DNA of 64,000 bases from Ignavibacteriota bacterium (GTDB lineage Bacteria; Bacteroidota; Ignavibacteria; Ignavibacteriales; Melioribacteraceae). The notes beneath the pieces are model-generated. The model saw only the letters and a program-made list of their open reading frames with translations. It searched no databases and was not told the origin of the DNA. The stretch lies in the NCBI GenBank assembly GCA_016716225.1, contig JADJWT010000001.1:3482501-3546500 (forward strand), in the 5' to 3' direction. Each line of letters starts with the position of its first letter. The stretch's first letter is position 1. Below are positions 18,665-26,172 of this stretch, piece by piece. The position numbers were made by a program, and so were the translations under genes.

Positions 18665-19789
18665 ATGGATCAAATAACTGTTAAAAATATTTCTGCAAAT
18701 GAAATTAAAAATTTTCTAAAACTTGCGTTTAATATTTATAAGGATGATCCAAATTGGGTTCCACCTCTTTTTATTGACAAAATGAAAATTTTAAATAAAC
18801 AGAAAAATCCATTTTTTATAAATACAAATAATGATATAGAGTTATTTATTGCATATAAAGGAAATGCTCCCGTTGGAAGAATTGCAGCAATAAAAAATGA
18901 TACTCATAATAAAATTCATAACGAAAATGTAGGATTTTTTGGGTTTTTCGAATCAATAAATGATCAAAATGTTGCTAACAAATTATTAGATACGGCAAAA
19001 GATTGGCTTAAAAAACAAGGATTTTCCACAATGCGTGGACCAACAAATCCCACAAGTAATGATGAATACGGAGCATTGCTTGAAGGATTTGACGATACAC
19101 CAAGATTACTTATGCCTTATAATCCAAAATATTATTTGAATTTATATGATAATTATGGATTAAAAAAAGCGAAAGATCTTTATGCCTATGATATTCAAAA
19201 TTCTGAAATGAAGAAAAATGAGAAAATTAAACGAGTTAATGATTTAGTTGTGCAAAGATATGGTTTAAAAATTCGCTCAGTTAATATGAAAAATTTCCAA
19301 AAAGAATTGGAAATATTCAAAATGATTTATAACAAAACCTGGTCTGCTAATTGGGGATTTATTCCAATGTCAGAAGCAGAAATTGATGCTGCTGCAAAAG
19401 ATTTAAAACCTTTAATAAATCCGGATTTTGTTTTCTTTGCAGAAATAAAAAATGAAGTAATCGGCGTAGTTTTGGCAATGCCAGATTACAATCAAATTTT
19501 TAAAACAATGAAAGGCAGATTATTTCCATTTCAATTTTTAAAATTATATACACAAAAGAAAAAAATTACTTGGGCGCGAGTAATTGCATTGGGCGTTTTA
19601 CCAGAATATCAGAAAAAAGGAATTGACGGAGTTCTATATTACGAATGTTTGGTTAGAGCTGCAAAACACGGAATTTATCAAGGTGAAGCAAGTTGGATTC
19701 TTGAAGATAATTTAATGATGAATCGCGGCGCTGAAACAATGCAAGGCCGAATTTATAAAAAATACAGAATTTACGAAAAGGAAATTTAA
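18665..19789 (+). CDS. GNAT-fold acyltransferase, candidate bacterial ceramide synthase (bCerS-like)
   Basis: A 374-residue protein. After the N-terminal YKDDPNWVPPLF stretch comes VGRIAAI and a conserved MRGPTNPTSNDEYGALLEGF (about residues 121-140). The C-terminal half shows VIALGVLPEYQKKGIDG, the acyl-CoA binding loop of GNAT enzymes, and EASWILEDN. Proteins of this large GNAT type are annotated generically as N-acetyltransferases. The Caulobacter member next to the serine palmitoyltransferase locus was shown to acylate the sphingoid base. The ribosome binding site is GAAGGGG just upstream of ATG 18665. Its position behind spt suggests N-acylation of sphinganine; that is inference. Confidence 0.72.
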   Translation: MDQITVKNISANEIKNFLKLAFNIYKDDPNWVPPLFIDKMKILNKQKNPFFINTNNDIELFIAYKGNAPVGRIAAIKNDTHNKIHNENVGFFGFFESINDQNVANKLLDTAKDWLKKQGFSTMRGPTNPTSNDEYGALLEGFDDTPRLLMPYNPKYYLNLYDNYGLKKAKDLYAYDIQNSEMKKNEKIKRVNDLVVQRYGLKIRSVNMKNFQKELEIFKMIYNKTWSANWGFIPMSEAEIDAAAKDLKPLINPDFVFFAEIKNEVIGVVLAMPDYNQIFKTMKGRLFPFQFLKLYTQKKKITWARVIALGVLPEYQKKGIDGVLYYECLVRAAKHGIYQGEASWILEDNLMMNRGAETMQGRIYKKYRIYEKEI

Positions 19790-20667
19790 TCCTCTAAACC
19801 TTGTTCATATGTAGAAATATGTGTTGGATCAATTTTCTTCAATAATTTAAGAATTGATTTGTCAGGATAATCTTTCAAATTGCTGAAAATTTCTTTATGC
19901 TTTGTATCAAAAAAAACTTTTAATAGTAAATTCATTCTGCTGATTTGATCATAAATTCCATCTAAATTAGTTACTAATTTTGCAATATTTTTTACAGCTT
20001 CATCTTTATCTTCCGATAGCAAATCTAAGCCATTGTAATGATAATCATAAAAATCTATTCTAAATTGCTGGAAATTTGATCTTAATAAATCTTCAACTAA
20101 TCCCCTTTTGTTAAAAGCGGAAGTTTCCAAAGCCCAACCTTTTGAGAAAGCACTATTAGATCCTAGAATTGCTATATCTGATGCTTTATTAAAATATTCA
20201 TTTCCAGCAAGTGGTTGGTATGAATCCATATCTAAACCAATTATTACAAAAGCATAATAATCTAATAAACTTGTTAATGAGTTAAATTCAGAAGGATTAA
20301 AATACATTGATTGATTTTTTTCATAAATAAAACTTACATTGTTATCCTGAACTTTTAGCATTAATGAATTGGATTCGGAATTGTATATTGGTCGCTGACT
20401 TGTAATCACAGCTTGAGCATTGTAAGTATTTCCATCAAATGAATTAAAAAAAATGGAGAAATTACAAGTTATCTGTTCGCCTTGCCAGTCTTCGCTTGTA
20501 AATTTATTATTATTCAAATAATCTTCAACAATTCTATCAAAATTTTCTAAATTATCTCTTCCCAATGTTTCTAATTGCTCCGTATTTATTACAACTTTTG
20601 CATTCAGTTCTTGTGCAAAATTGTTTGAACACATAACGAATAACAAAATCAAAGTTAATTTCTTCAT
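19786..20667 (-). CDS. porD: T9SS accessory protein PorD-like (DUF4835)
   Basis: A 293-residue secreted protein. The signal peptide is MKKLTLILLFVMCSNNFAQ, and the mature part shows ELNAKVVINTEQLE, ITSQRPIYNS, YYAFVIIGLDMDSY and SKGWALETSAFNKRG. These are the landmarks of DUF4835, named PorD in the type IX secretion literature. This fits the T9SS sorting domains found elsewhere in the window. The open frame begins upstream at 20727, but ATG 20667 is preferred since it gives a clean signal peptide. It is convergent with the acyltransferase gene, overlapping by 4 bp. It is transcribed away from the PorV-like gene, 209 bp apart. Confidence 0.85.
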   Translation of the reverse strand: MKKLTLILLFVMCSNNFAQELNAKVVINTEQLETLGRDNLENFDRIVEDYLNNNKFTSEDWQGEQITCNFSIFFNSFDGNTYNAQAVITSQRPIYNSESNSLMLKVQDNNVSFIYEKNQSMYFNPSEFNSLTSLLDYYAFVIIGLDMDSYQPLAGNEYFNKASDIAILGSNSAFSKGWALETSAFNKRGLVEDLLRSNFQQFRIDFYDYHYNGLDLLSEDKDEAVKNIAKLVTNLDGIYDQISRMNLLLKVFFDTKHKEIFSNLKDYPDKSILKLLKKIDPTHISTYEQGLED

Positions 20668-20876
20668 TTTCTTACCATTTTTTAAGAATCTTTTAGTCAA
20701 AATAAATATTTGCAGAATGTATTTCAATATTATTTATCACATTAAATTATTGACCTACAATCTATTACTGAAATTTTGTAAAAAAAGTTTCAAAAATAAT
20801 TTCAATTTTAAAAATTTTAATTATATCTTAAATTGCAATTTTCAGAATTTCATTATTAATAAATCTTTATTATTTG

Positions 20877-21689
20877 ATGAAAAACTATAAATCAATTTTA
20901 GTAATAATTTTTCTGCTTATATTCAAAACTCAATTTGGGCAATCACTTCCCGGAGCAAAACAAATTGCATTATCTCACTCGGATATTGCAAGTTCTAATG
21001 ATGTTTTTTCAATATTTATAAATCCTGCCGGATTATCAAAAATAAATAAAACTCAATTCGGAATTTTTTATTCACCATCACCTTTTGGAATAAAAGAATT
21101 AGCAAACGGATTTTTATCGATTAATCAGCCAACAAATCTAGGTAGCTTTTCAATTGGCGCAATGAATTACGGTTTTGAACTTTTCAAAGAAAATAGAATT
21201 TATTTAGGTTATTCAAACAATTTGAGCAATCAGTTTCTAATTGGAATTTCTACAGTTTACCAAATTGTTAAAATTCAAAATTACGGAAGCACAAACTTTT
21301 TCAATTTTTCTCTTGGAAATATTTTTTTAATTGATAACAATTTTTCAATAGGATTTACGCTTCATAATATTTTGAGAAATAAAAATTATTCTTCGCTTAC
21401 AACAAATTTTAGAACCGGAATTACATACAAAGTTTCTGATAATGCAAAAATTCATTTGTCCGCTTTCAAAGAAATAAATTTCCCAATTTCAATAAGCTCA
21501 GGAATAGAGTACAGCATTATTAAGTATTTTTCACTTCGTTTTGGAATACAAAATAATCCAAATAATTTTTCTGGCGGATTTGGAATAAATTATTCCTTCT
21601 TCAATGTTGATTATGCGATAAATAACCATCCGGATTTGGGTTTAACTCATCAAGTTGGAATAATAATAAATTTTTCAGATGAAAATTAA
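20877..21689 (+). CDS. Outer-membrane beta-barrel protein, PorV/PorQ-like
   Basis: The 270-residue protein has a signal peptide (to about residue 22) and then alternating strands that end in aromatic residues, as in a beta-barrel. The early stretch LSHSDIASSNDVFSIFINPA, with NPAGLS, is a hallmark of the PorV/UPF0164 branch of FadL-like barrels. Such proteins help the type IX system release or anchor cargo. It starts with ATG 20877, one codon after an in-frame TTG, and overlaps the next gene by 11 bp, so the two are translationally coupled. The closeness to PorD suggests a role in secretion; the exact family member is uncertain. Confidence 0.75.
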   Translation: MKNYKSILVIIFLLIFKTQFGQSLPGAKQIALSHSDIASSNDVFSIFINPAGLSKINKTQFGIFYSPSPFGIKELANGFLSINQPTNLGSFSIGAMNYGFELFKENRIYLGYSNNLSNQFLIGISTVYQIVKIQNYGSTNFFNFSLGNIFLIDNNFSIGFTLHNILRNKNYSSLTTNFRTGITYKVSDNAKIHLSAFKEINFPISISSGIEYSIIKYFSLRFGIQNNPNNFSGGFGINYSFFNVDYAINNHPDLGLTHQVGIIINFSDEN

Positions 21690-23634
21690 ATTTCGCATAA
21701 CGATTTTTATACTTTTTAATCCAATAATTTTATTCTCACAAATTGATTCAACAGAAATTTTAGATTCAAAAATATTTGAGTTATTTGAAGATTTTTCAAG
21801 CGAAGATGACGATAATAATTATTATGATTTATTAGAAAATTTTATTGAAAATCCAATAGATATAAATTCTGCTGATAAAAACGAATTATTGAAAATTCCG
21901 TTTTTAAAATTGAATGATGTAAAATCAATTTTGAAAACAAGAAAAATGCTCAATGAATTTACTTCAATTGAAGATTTGATTTTAGTAAAAGATATTCATC
22001 CGGATATTTTAATGCTTCTAAAATTATTAATAATTGTTAAACCAAAAAATGATAAATCAGCTAAATTTAATTTTAATAATTTTTATTTACGATCAAGAAT
22101 TATCAATGATTTACAAGAACGTTCCGGATTTACCGAAAATAAATTTTCCGGGAATAGTTTAAAAAATTATAATAGAATTAAATTTAATTATTCAGATTTT
22201 TCTTTAGGATTTTTAACTGAAAAAGATGCCGGCGAAAAATTATTTACTGATCACTATTCCGGGTTTTTATCATACAAAGATTTAGGAATTGTTAAAGAAA
22301 TTTTAGTTGGTGATTTTAATATTGAGTTTGGACAAGGCTTAGCAATTTGGAGTCCTTATTCATTTTCAAAAAGCTCTGAAGCGACCAATATAATTAAACA
22401 AGAGCATAATTTTATTCCGCATATTTCTTCTGAAGAAAATAAATTTTTACGTGGAATTGCAATTCATTCTAAACTAAATAAATTTGAAATAAAAACTTTT
22501 TATTCACAGAATTATAAAGATGCTTCTATTGATGATTTTGGAAATGTAACAAATTTTAATTTTACCGGATTTCATAGAACGGAAAATGAAATCAGCAATT
22601 TTGAAAATTTAAAGGAAACTACGTTTGGAGGAATTATAAATTATTTTTTAAATGAAAATTTGAGTTTGGGAATTTCACATATTAAAAATAATTTCAATAA
22701 AATTTTGATGTTCCAAAATAATTTTGGTTTGCACGGAAATAAATTTTCTTTTACTTCATTAAGCTACAATTTTAATTGGGATAATTTAATTTTCGCCGGA
22801 GAACTTTCTAATAATACAAAATCAAATGCAATTATAAATAATTTATTTTTGGATTTATCAAAATCGTTTCAAGTTTCAGCTTCATATAGAAATTATCAAA
22901 AAGAATATTACAATATTTACAGTTTTGGATTTGGCGAAAGTTCAAATACACAAAATGAAAACGGATTTTATTTCGGTGTAAAATTTAATACGGATTTTGG
23001 AAAAATAAATTTGTATTACGATATTTTTAATTTCCCATATTCAAATTCGTTGAACGGTTTTTCATCAAATGGAAATGATTTTTTATTTAATTATGAAAAT
23101 AAAATTTTACCGAATTTGAAAGTTGATTTGAAGCTTAAAGATGAAGTTAAAGAAATATTTATCCTAGAAAATTTAGAAGAAAAATTTTCCGAACAAGAAA
23201 AATTGAATTTGAGATTTACGTTGGATTATAATTTGTCAAAATTAATTTATGGCAAATCCAGATTTGAATATGTTAAATTTATTGAAGCAACAAATATCGA
23301 AGAAGGTTATTTACTTTTTCAAGATTTAAAATTAAAAATCAAAAAAAATATTACAGTTTCAACTCGATTTATATTCTTCCAAACGAAAACTTATAATTCC
23401 AGAATTTACGAATTTGAAAATGATGTTAAAGGAGTTTTAAATAATTTAGCTTTATTTGGTGAAGGATTGAGATTATATTTTTTGATTCAATATAATCCAA
23501 TAGAAAATTTAGATTTATATATAAAATACTCCGAAACTTTCAAACCAAACGAAAAATCATTAAGCTCCGGTTATTCAGAAATCATTGGAAATATTGATAA
23601 CAAAATTTCCGCACAAATTGATTTGAGATTCTAA
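21679..23634 (+). CDS. Helix-hairpin-helix and beta-barrel outer-membrane protein
   Basis: A 651-residue protein with a signal peptide (about 1-21) and a ComEA-like helix-hairpin-helix domain at about 55-120 (DINSADKNELLKIPFL, then FTSIEDLILVKDI). The remaining 500 residues form repeated amphipathic strands consistent with an outer-membrane barrel. Proteins with this odd mix of a DNA-binding-like HhH and a barrel are frequent in Bacteroidota and Ignavibacteria, but I know of no proven function. A role in DNA uptake is conceivable. It overlaps the PorV-like gene by 11 bp. Confidence 0.75.
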   Translation: MKIKFRITIFILFNPIILFSQIDSTEILDSKIFELFEDFSSEDDDNNYYDLLENFIENPIDINSADKNELLKIPFLKLNDVKSILKTRKMLNEFTSIEDLILVKDIHPDILMLLKLLIIVKPKNDKSAKFNFNNFYLRSRIINDLQERSGFTENKFSGNSLKNYNRIKFNYSDFSLGFLTEKDAGEKLFTDHYSGFLSYKDLGIVKEILVGDFNIEFGQGLAIWSPYSFSKSSEATNIIKQEHNFIPHISSEENKFLRGIAIHSKLNKFEIKTFYSQNYKDASIDDFGNVTNFNFTGFHRTENEISNFENLKETTFGGIINYFLNENLSLGISHIKNNFNKILMFQNNFGLHGNKFSFTSLSYNFNWDNLIFAGELSNNTKSNAIINNLFLDLSKSFQVSASYRNYQKEYYNIYSFGFGESSNTQNENGFYFGVKFNTDFGKINLYYDIFNFPYSNSLNGFSSNGNDFLFNYENKILPNLKVDLKLKDEVKEIFILENLEEKFSEQEKLNLRFTLDYNLSKLIYGKSRFEYVKFIEATNIEEGYLLFQDLKLKIKKNITVSTRFIFFQTKTYNSRIYEFENDVKGVLNNLALFGEGLRLYFLIQYNPIENLDLYIKYSETFKPNEKSLSSGYSEIIGNIDNKISAQIDLRF

Positions 23635-23724
23635 AATTAATTCTTCAATTTACTTTATCTTGCATAATAATTTTTGTCTATCTAATTTTACCTAATAAAC
23701 TTAACTATTTACAGAGGATATTGA

Positions 23725-24903
23725 ATGAGAACAATAGTATCATTACCAGGGGATGGAATAGGAAAAACTGTTTTACCGGAATCAATTAGATTATTAGATG
23801 CTGCTGGATTTAAAGCAAATTATGTACACGGAGATATTGGCTGGGAATTTTGGCAAAAAGAAGGAAACGCACTTCCGCAAAGAACTATAGATTTATTGCA
23901 AGAACACAAAATTGGTTTGTTTGGCGCAATCACAAGTAAAGCTAAAGATGCCGCCGATGCTGAACTTGATCCTTTGCTAAAAGGAAAAGGTTATGTATAT
24001 TTTAGTCCGATTGTAAGTTTACGTCAGCATTTTGATTTGGATATTTGCATTCGTCCATGTCAATCGTTTAAAGGAAATCCTTTAAATTTTATTCGTAAAG
24101 ATGGTAAAGGCGGATTTGAAGAACCATTAGTTGATACAGTTATTTTCCGACAAAATACAGAAGGTATGTACGGCGGAATTGAATGGACAAATCCTCCAAA
24201 ACAAGTAAGAGATGCTTTTGAAACACATCCTAAAATGAAAACTTTTGCAAATATTCCAAGTGAAGAAATGGCAATTTCCACGAGAATAGTTTCAAAAAAA
24301 TATACTGAAAGAATTATTCGTGCTGGATTTGAATACGCCAAAAAGTTTGGATATAAAAATGTTACAATTTGCGAAAAGCCAAATGTGCTGCGGGAAACTT
24401 CCGGAATGTTTATGAAATTGGGAAAACAAATTGCCAAAGAATTTCCGGGAATTGATTTATGGGATACAAACATTGATGCACAAATGATGTGGTTAACAAA
24501 AAATCCGGAAAATTATGGAGTTATAGTTTCCGAAAATATGTTTGGTGATATTATTAGTGACGGTTTTGCCGGTTTAATTGGCGGATTAGGTTTTGCATGC
24601 TCAGCAAATATTGGTGAAGAAGTTGCTGTATTTGAACCAACTCATGGTTCGGCTCCAAAATATCAAGAATTAAATCCAAGTATTGTAAATCCAATTGCAA
24701 TGTTTTTAAGCGCATGCATGATGCTTGATCATATTGGAGAAAAAGCATTGGCATTAAAAATTAAAAAAGCAATTGCAGATGTAATTGAAGAAGGAAAAGT
24801 AAAAACTTACGATATGATGAAATTACGTGGCGGCGCAGATGTATTTTCAAAAGGCGCTTGCACAACACAAGAAATGACGGATGAGGTAATCAAAAAATTG
24901 TGA
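23725..24903 (+). CDS. icd: Isocitrate/isopropylmalate dehydrogenase family, likely isocitrate dehydrogenase
   Basis: The 392-residue enzyme belongs to the decarboxylating isocitrate/isopropylmalate dehydrogenase family. It begins IVSLPGDGIGKTVLPE. The substrate-binding string is FRQNTEGMYGGIEW, and the metal and active-site string VSENMFGDIISDGFAGLIGG lies near 273-292. EPTHGSAPKY is the nucleotide-binding loop. Its neighbours aconitase and citrate lyase make isocitrate the most likely substrate, with 2-oxoglutarate as product. The start ATG 23725 is preceded by GAGGATATTG. The stop codon is the first base of the left repeat arm of the IVS-like element that follows. Whether it uses NAD or NADP is not decided. 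Confidence 0.88.
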   Translation: MRTIVSLPGDGIGKTVLPESIRLLDAAGFKANYVHGDIGWEFWQKEGNALPQRTIDLLQEHKIGLFGAITSKAKDAADAELDPLLKGKGYVYFSPIVSLRQHFDLDICIRPCQSFKGNPLNFIRKDGKGGFEEPLVDTVIFRQNTEGMYGGIEWTNPPKQVRDAFETHPKMKTFANIPSEEMAISTRIVSKKYTERIIRAGFEYAKKFGYKNVTICEKPNVLRETSGMFMKLGKQIAKEFPGIDLWDTNIDAQMMWLTKNPENYGVIVSENMFGDIISDGFAGLIGGLGFACSANIGEEVAVFEPTHGSAPKYQELNPSIVNPIAMFLSACMMLDHIGEKALALKIKKAIADVIEEGKVKTYDMMKLRGGADVFSKGACTTQEMTDEVIKKL

Positions 24904-25317
24904 AAAGTAAAAAGTGAAAAAGCAAAAGTAAATGTTAGAATTAAATCATAAAAAGTTAGAAGTATATAAAAAATCTTCAGAATTAGTTAAAGAAATTTAT
25001 AAACTAACTTCAGATTTCCCAAAATCTGAAGTTTATGGTTTAACATCTCAAATTAGACGAGCAGCAATTTCTGTAATCTCTAATTTATCTGAAGGTGCTT
25101 CTAGAAAAACCGATGCAGAAAGAAAAAGATTTTATGAAATTGCAAGATCATCATTGGTTGAATTAGACTCAGAAATTGAAATTTCAATTTCACTAAATTA
25201 TATAAATACAGATATTATAAATTTAACAAAACTTAGTAATGAAGTATTTGCAATGTTATCTAAAATGGTAAAGTGATTAATTTTACTTTTCACTTTTGCC
25301 TTTTTATTTTTCACTTT
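24901..25317 (+). repeat. IVS-like element 1: inverted-repeat arms around a four-helix-bundle gene
   Basis: The arms are purine-rich and imperfect. The left arm is at 24901-24931, and the right arm (25281-25317) is close to its reverse complement. Shared cores include AAAAAGCAAAAGT-like on the left and ACTTTTGCCTTTTT on the right. The left arm begins in the TGA stop of icd, and the right arm ends two bases before the open frame of the HD gene. The RNA could fold so that the IVP gene is held in a long loop, as in 23S rRNA intervening sequences. The arms are low-complexity, so chance similarity is a risk. Confidence 0.6.
24932..25276 (+). CDS. Four-helix-bundle protein (23S rRNA-IVP family)
   Basis: A 114-residue all-helical protein of the family found in 23S rRNA intervening sequences. 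It has the N-terminal KKLEVYKKSSELVKEIYKL, FPKSEVYGLTSQIRRAAIS, then NLSEGASRKTDAERKRFYEI and ARSSLVELDSEIEISISLNY. Structures of the family are four-helix bundles that form pentamers; the function is unknown. The start is ATG 24932, 28 bases after icd. It is cotranscribed in the carbon run and lies between inverted repeats. Confidence 0.92.
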   Translation: MLELNHKKLEVYKKSSELVKEIYKLTSDFPKSEVYGLTSQIRRAAISVISNLSEGASRKTDAERKRFYEIARSSLVELDSEIEISISLNYINTDIINLTKLSNEVFAMLSKMVK

Positions 25318-25330
25318 ATTGGATAAAATT

Positions 25331-25876
25331 ATGCGAGAAAAAATACAACAAATCTGGCCAGAAATTGAATTAATAAAAGATGAAGATATTAAAGAGAAAA
25401 CATATAAATGTTGGGAATATGCAATTGAAAATTCCCCACTTGAGCCGGAAGATTTAGAAAAAATTCCGTTTAGTTTATTGATTGATAATTGTGACATTTC
25501 CTTTATGAACCACAAAAGAACCGCTGTTCATCTTTCAATTGATATTGCAAAAAGAATGGAACAAAATTTTAAAATGAAAATAAATTGGGATTATTTAATC
25601 TCTGGTGCAATTTTGATTGATGTCGGTAAACTTTTAGAATATGAAATTAAAGATGGAAAATTGGGAACGAGTCGTGATGGAAAATTATTGCGTCATCCAT
25701 TTAGCGGAGTGTCTATAGCAGATAGATTCGGTTTACCTTTCGATATTCAGCATATAATTGCCTATCATTCAAAAGAAGGCGATTTGGGAAAACGAACTAT
25801 CGAATCAATAATTGTTCATCATGCTGATTTTGTTAGCTTTGAGCCGTTTCAAGAAGTGAAATGTTTAAATGTATAG
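25331..25876 (+). CDS. HD-domain protein with a variant HD motif
   Basis: A 181-residue phosphohydrolase-like protein. It shows His67 in HKRTAVHLS, GAILIDVGKLLEYE with Asp97, His122 in RHPFSG, His146 in AYHSKEG and HHAD at 163-166. In normal HD proteins the residue before Asp97 is a metal-binding His, but here it is Ile96, so metal binding may be weakened or supported by the other histidines. The start ATG 25331 (behind GGA) is favoured over the TTG at 25319. The last residues (KCLNV) are encoded by the left arm of the next IVS-like element, so the natural C-terminus may have been replaced. It sits between icd and acn; the substrate is unknown. Confidence 0.78.
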   Translation: MREKIQQIWPEIELIKDEDIKEKTYKCWEYAIENSPLEPEDLEKIPFSLLIDNCDISFMNHKRTAVHLSIDIAKRMEQNFKMKINWDYLISGAILIDVGKLLEYEIKDGKLGTSRDGKLLRHPFSGVSIADRFGLPFDIQHIIAYHSKEGDLGKRTIESIIVHHADFVSFEPFQEVKCLNV

Positions 25877-26124
25877 AAGTTGAAAAGTTAAAACGTGCAG
25901 CAATTTCAGTTTCATCATACATTGCAGAAGGTTATGCAAGAAAATCAAAAATTGAAACAAAGAGATTTTTAGATATTGCAAGATCATCTATAGTTGAAAT
26001 AGATACTCAAATTACAATTTGTTTAACTTTAAATTACTTTTCAGAATCTGATATTACTGAATTATGCGATTTGATAAATCATAACTTTGCTCTAATTTCG
26101 AAATTAATTAGTTCCATTAAATAA
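25861..26124 (+). pseudogene. Four-helix-bundle (IVP) gene fragment lacking its N-terminal helix
   Basis: From about 25886 the frame reads KLKRAAISVSSYIAEGYARK and DIARSSIVEIDTQITICLTL, aligning with residues about 42 to 114 of the intact IVP at 24932. The first helix (about 40 residues) is missing. An in-frame ATG at 25861 joins the repeat-arm codons (MFKCIEVE) to the conserved part. The protein could still be made, with about three of four helices. The deletion lies exactly at the inner edge of the left arm. It overlaps the HD gene by 16 bp. Confidence 0.75.
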
Positions 26125-26163
26125 ATTTTACATTTTAACACCTCAACGTTTTAACGTCTAAAC
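25863..26163 (+). repeat. IVS-like element 2: 33-bp inverted-repeat arms
   Basis: Left arm 25863-25895 and right arm 26131-26163 align without gaps as inverted repeats, with about 23 of 33 positions identical. They contain a perfect 10-mer core, GTTAAAACGT at 25887-25896 and ACGTTTTAAC at 26146-26155. The left arm carries the stop codon of the HD gene. The right arm ends one base before the GGAG ribosome binding site of aconitase. The arm sequence differs from that of elements 1 and 3. Confidence 0.72.
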
Positions 26164-26172
26164 GGAGTAATC

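Noticed and set aside
24060..24473. 137-residue minus-strand frame inside icd
   Set aside because: It is fully within a conserved enzyme gene on the other strand and shows no recognisable family.
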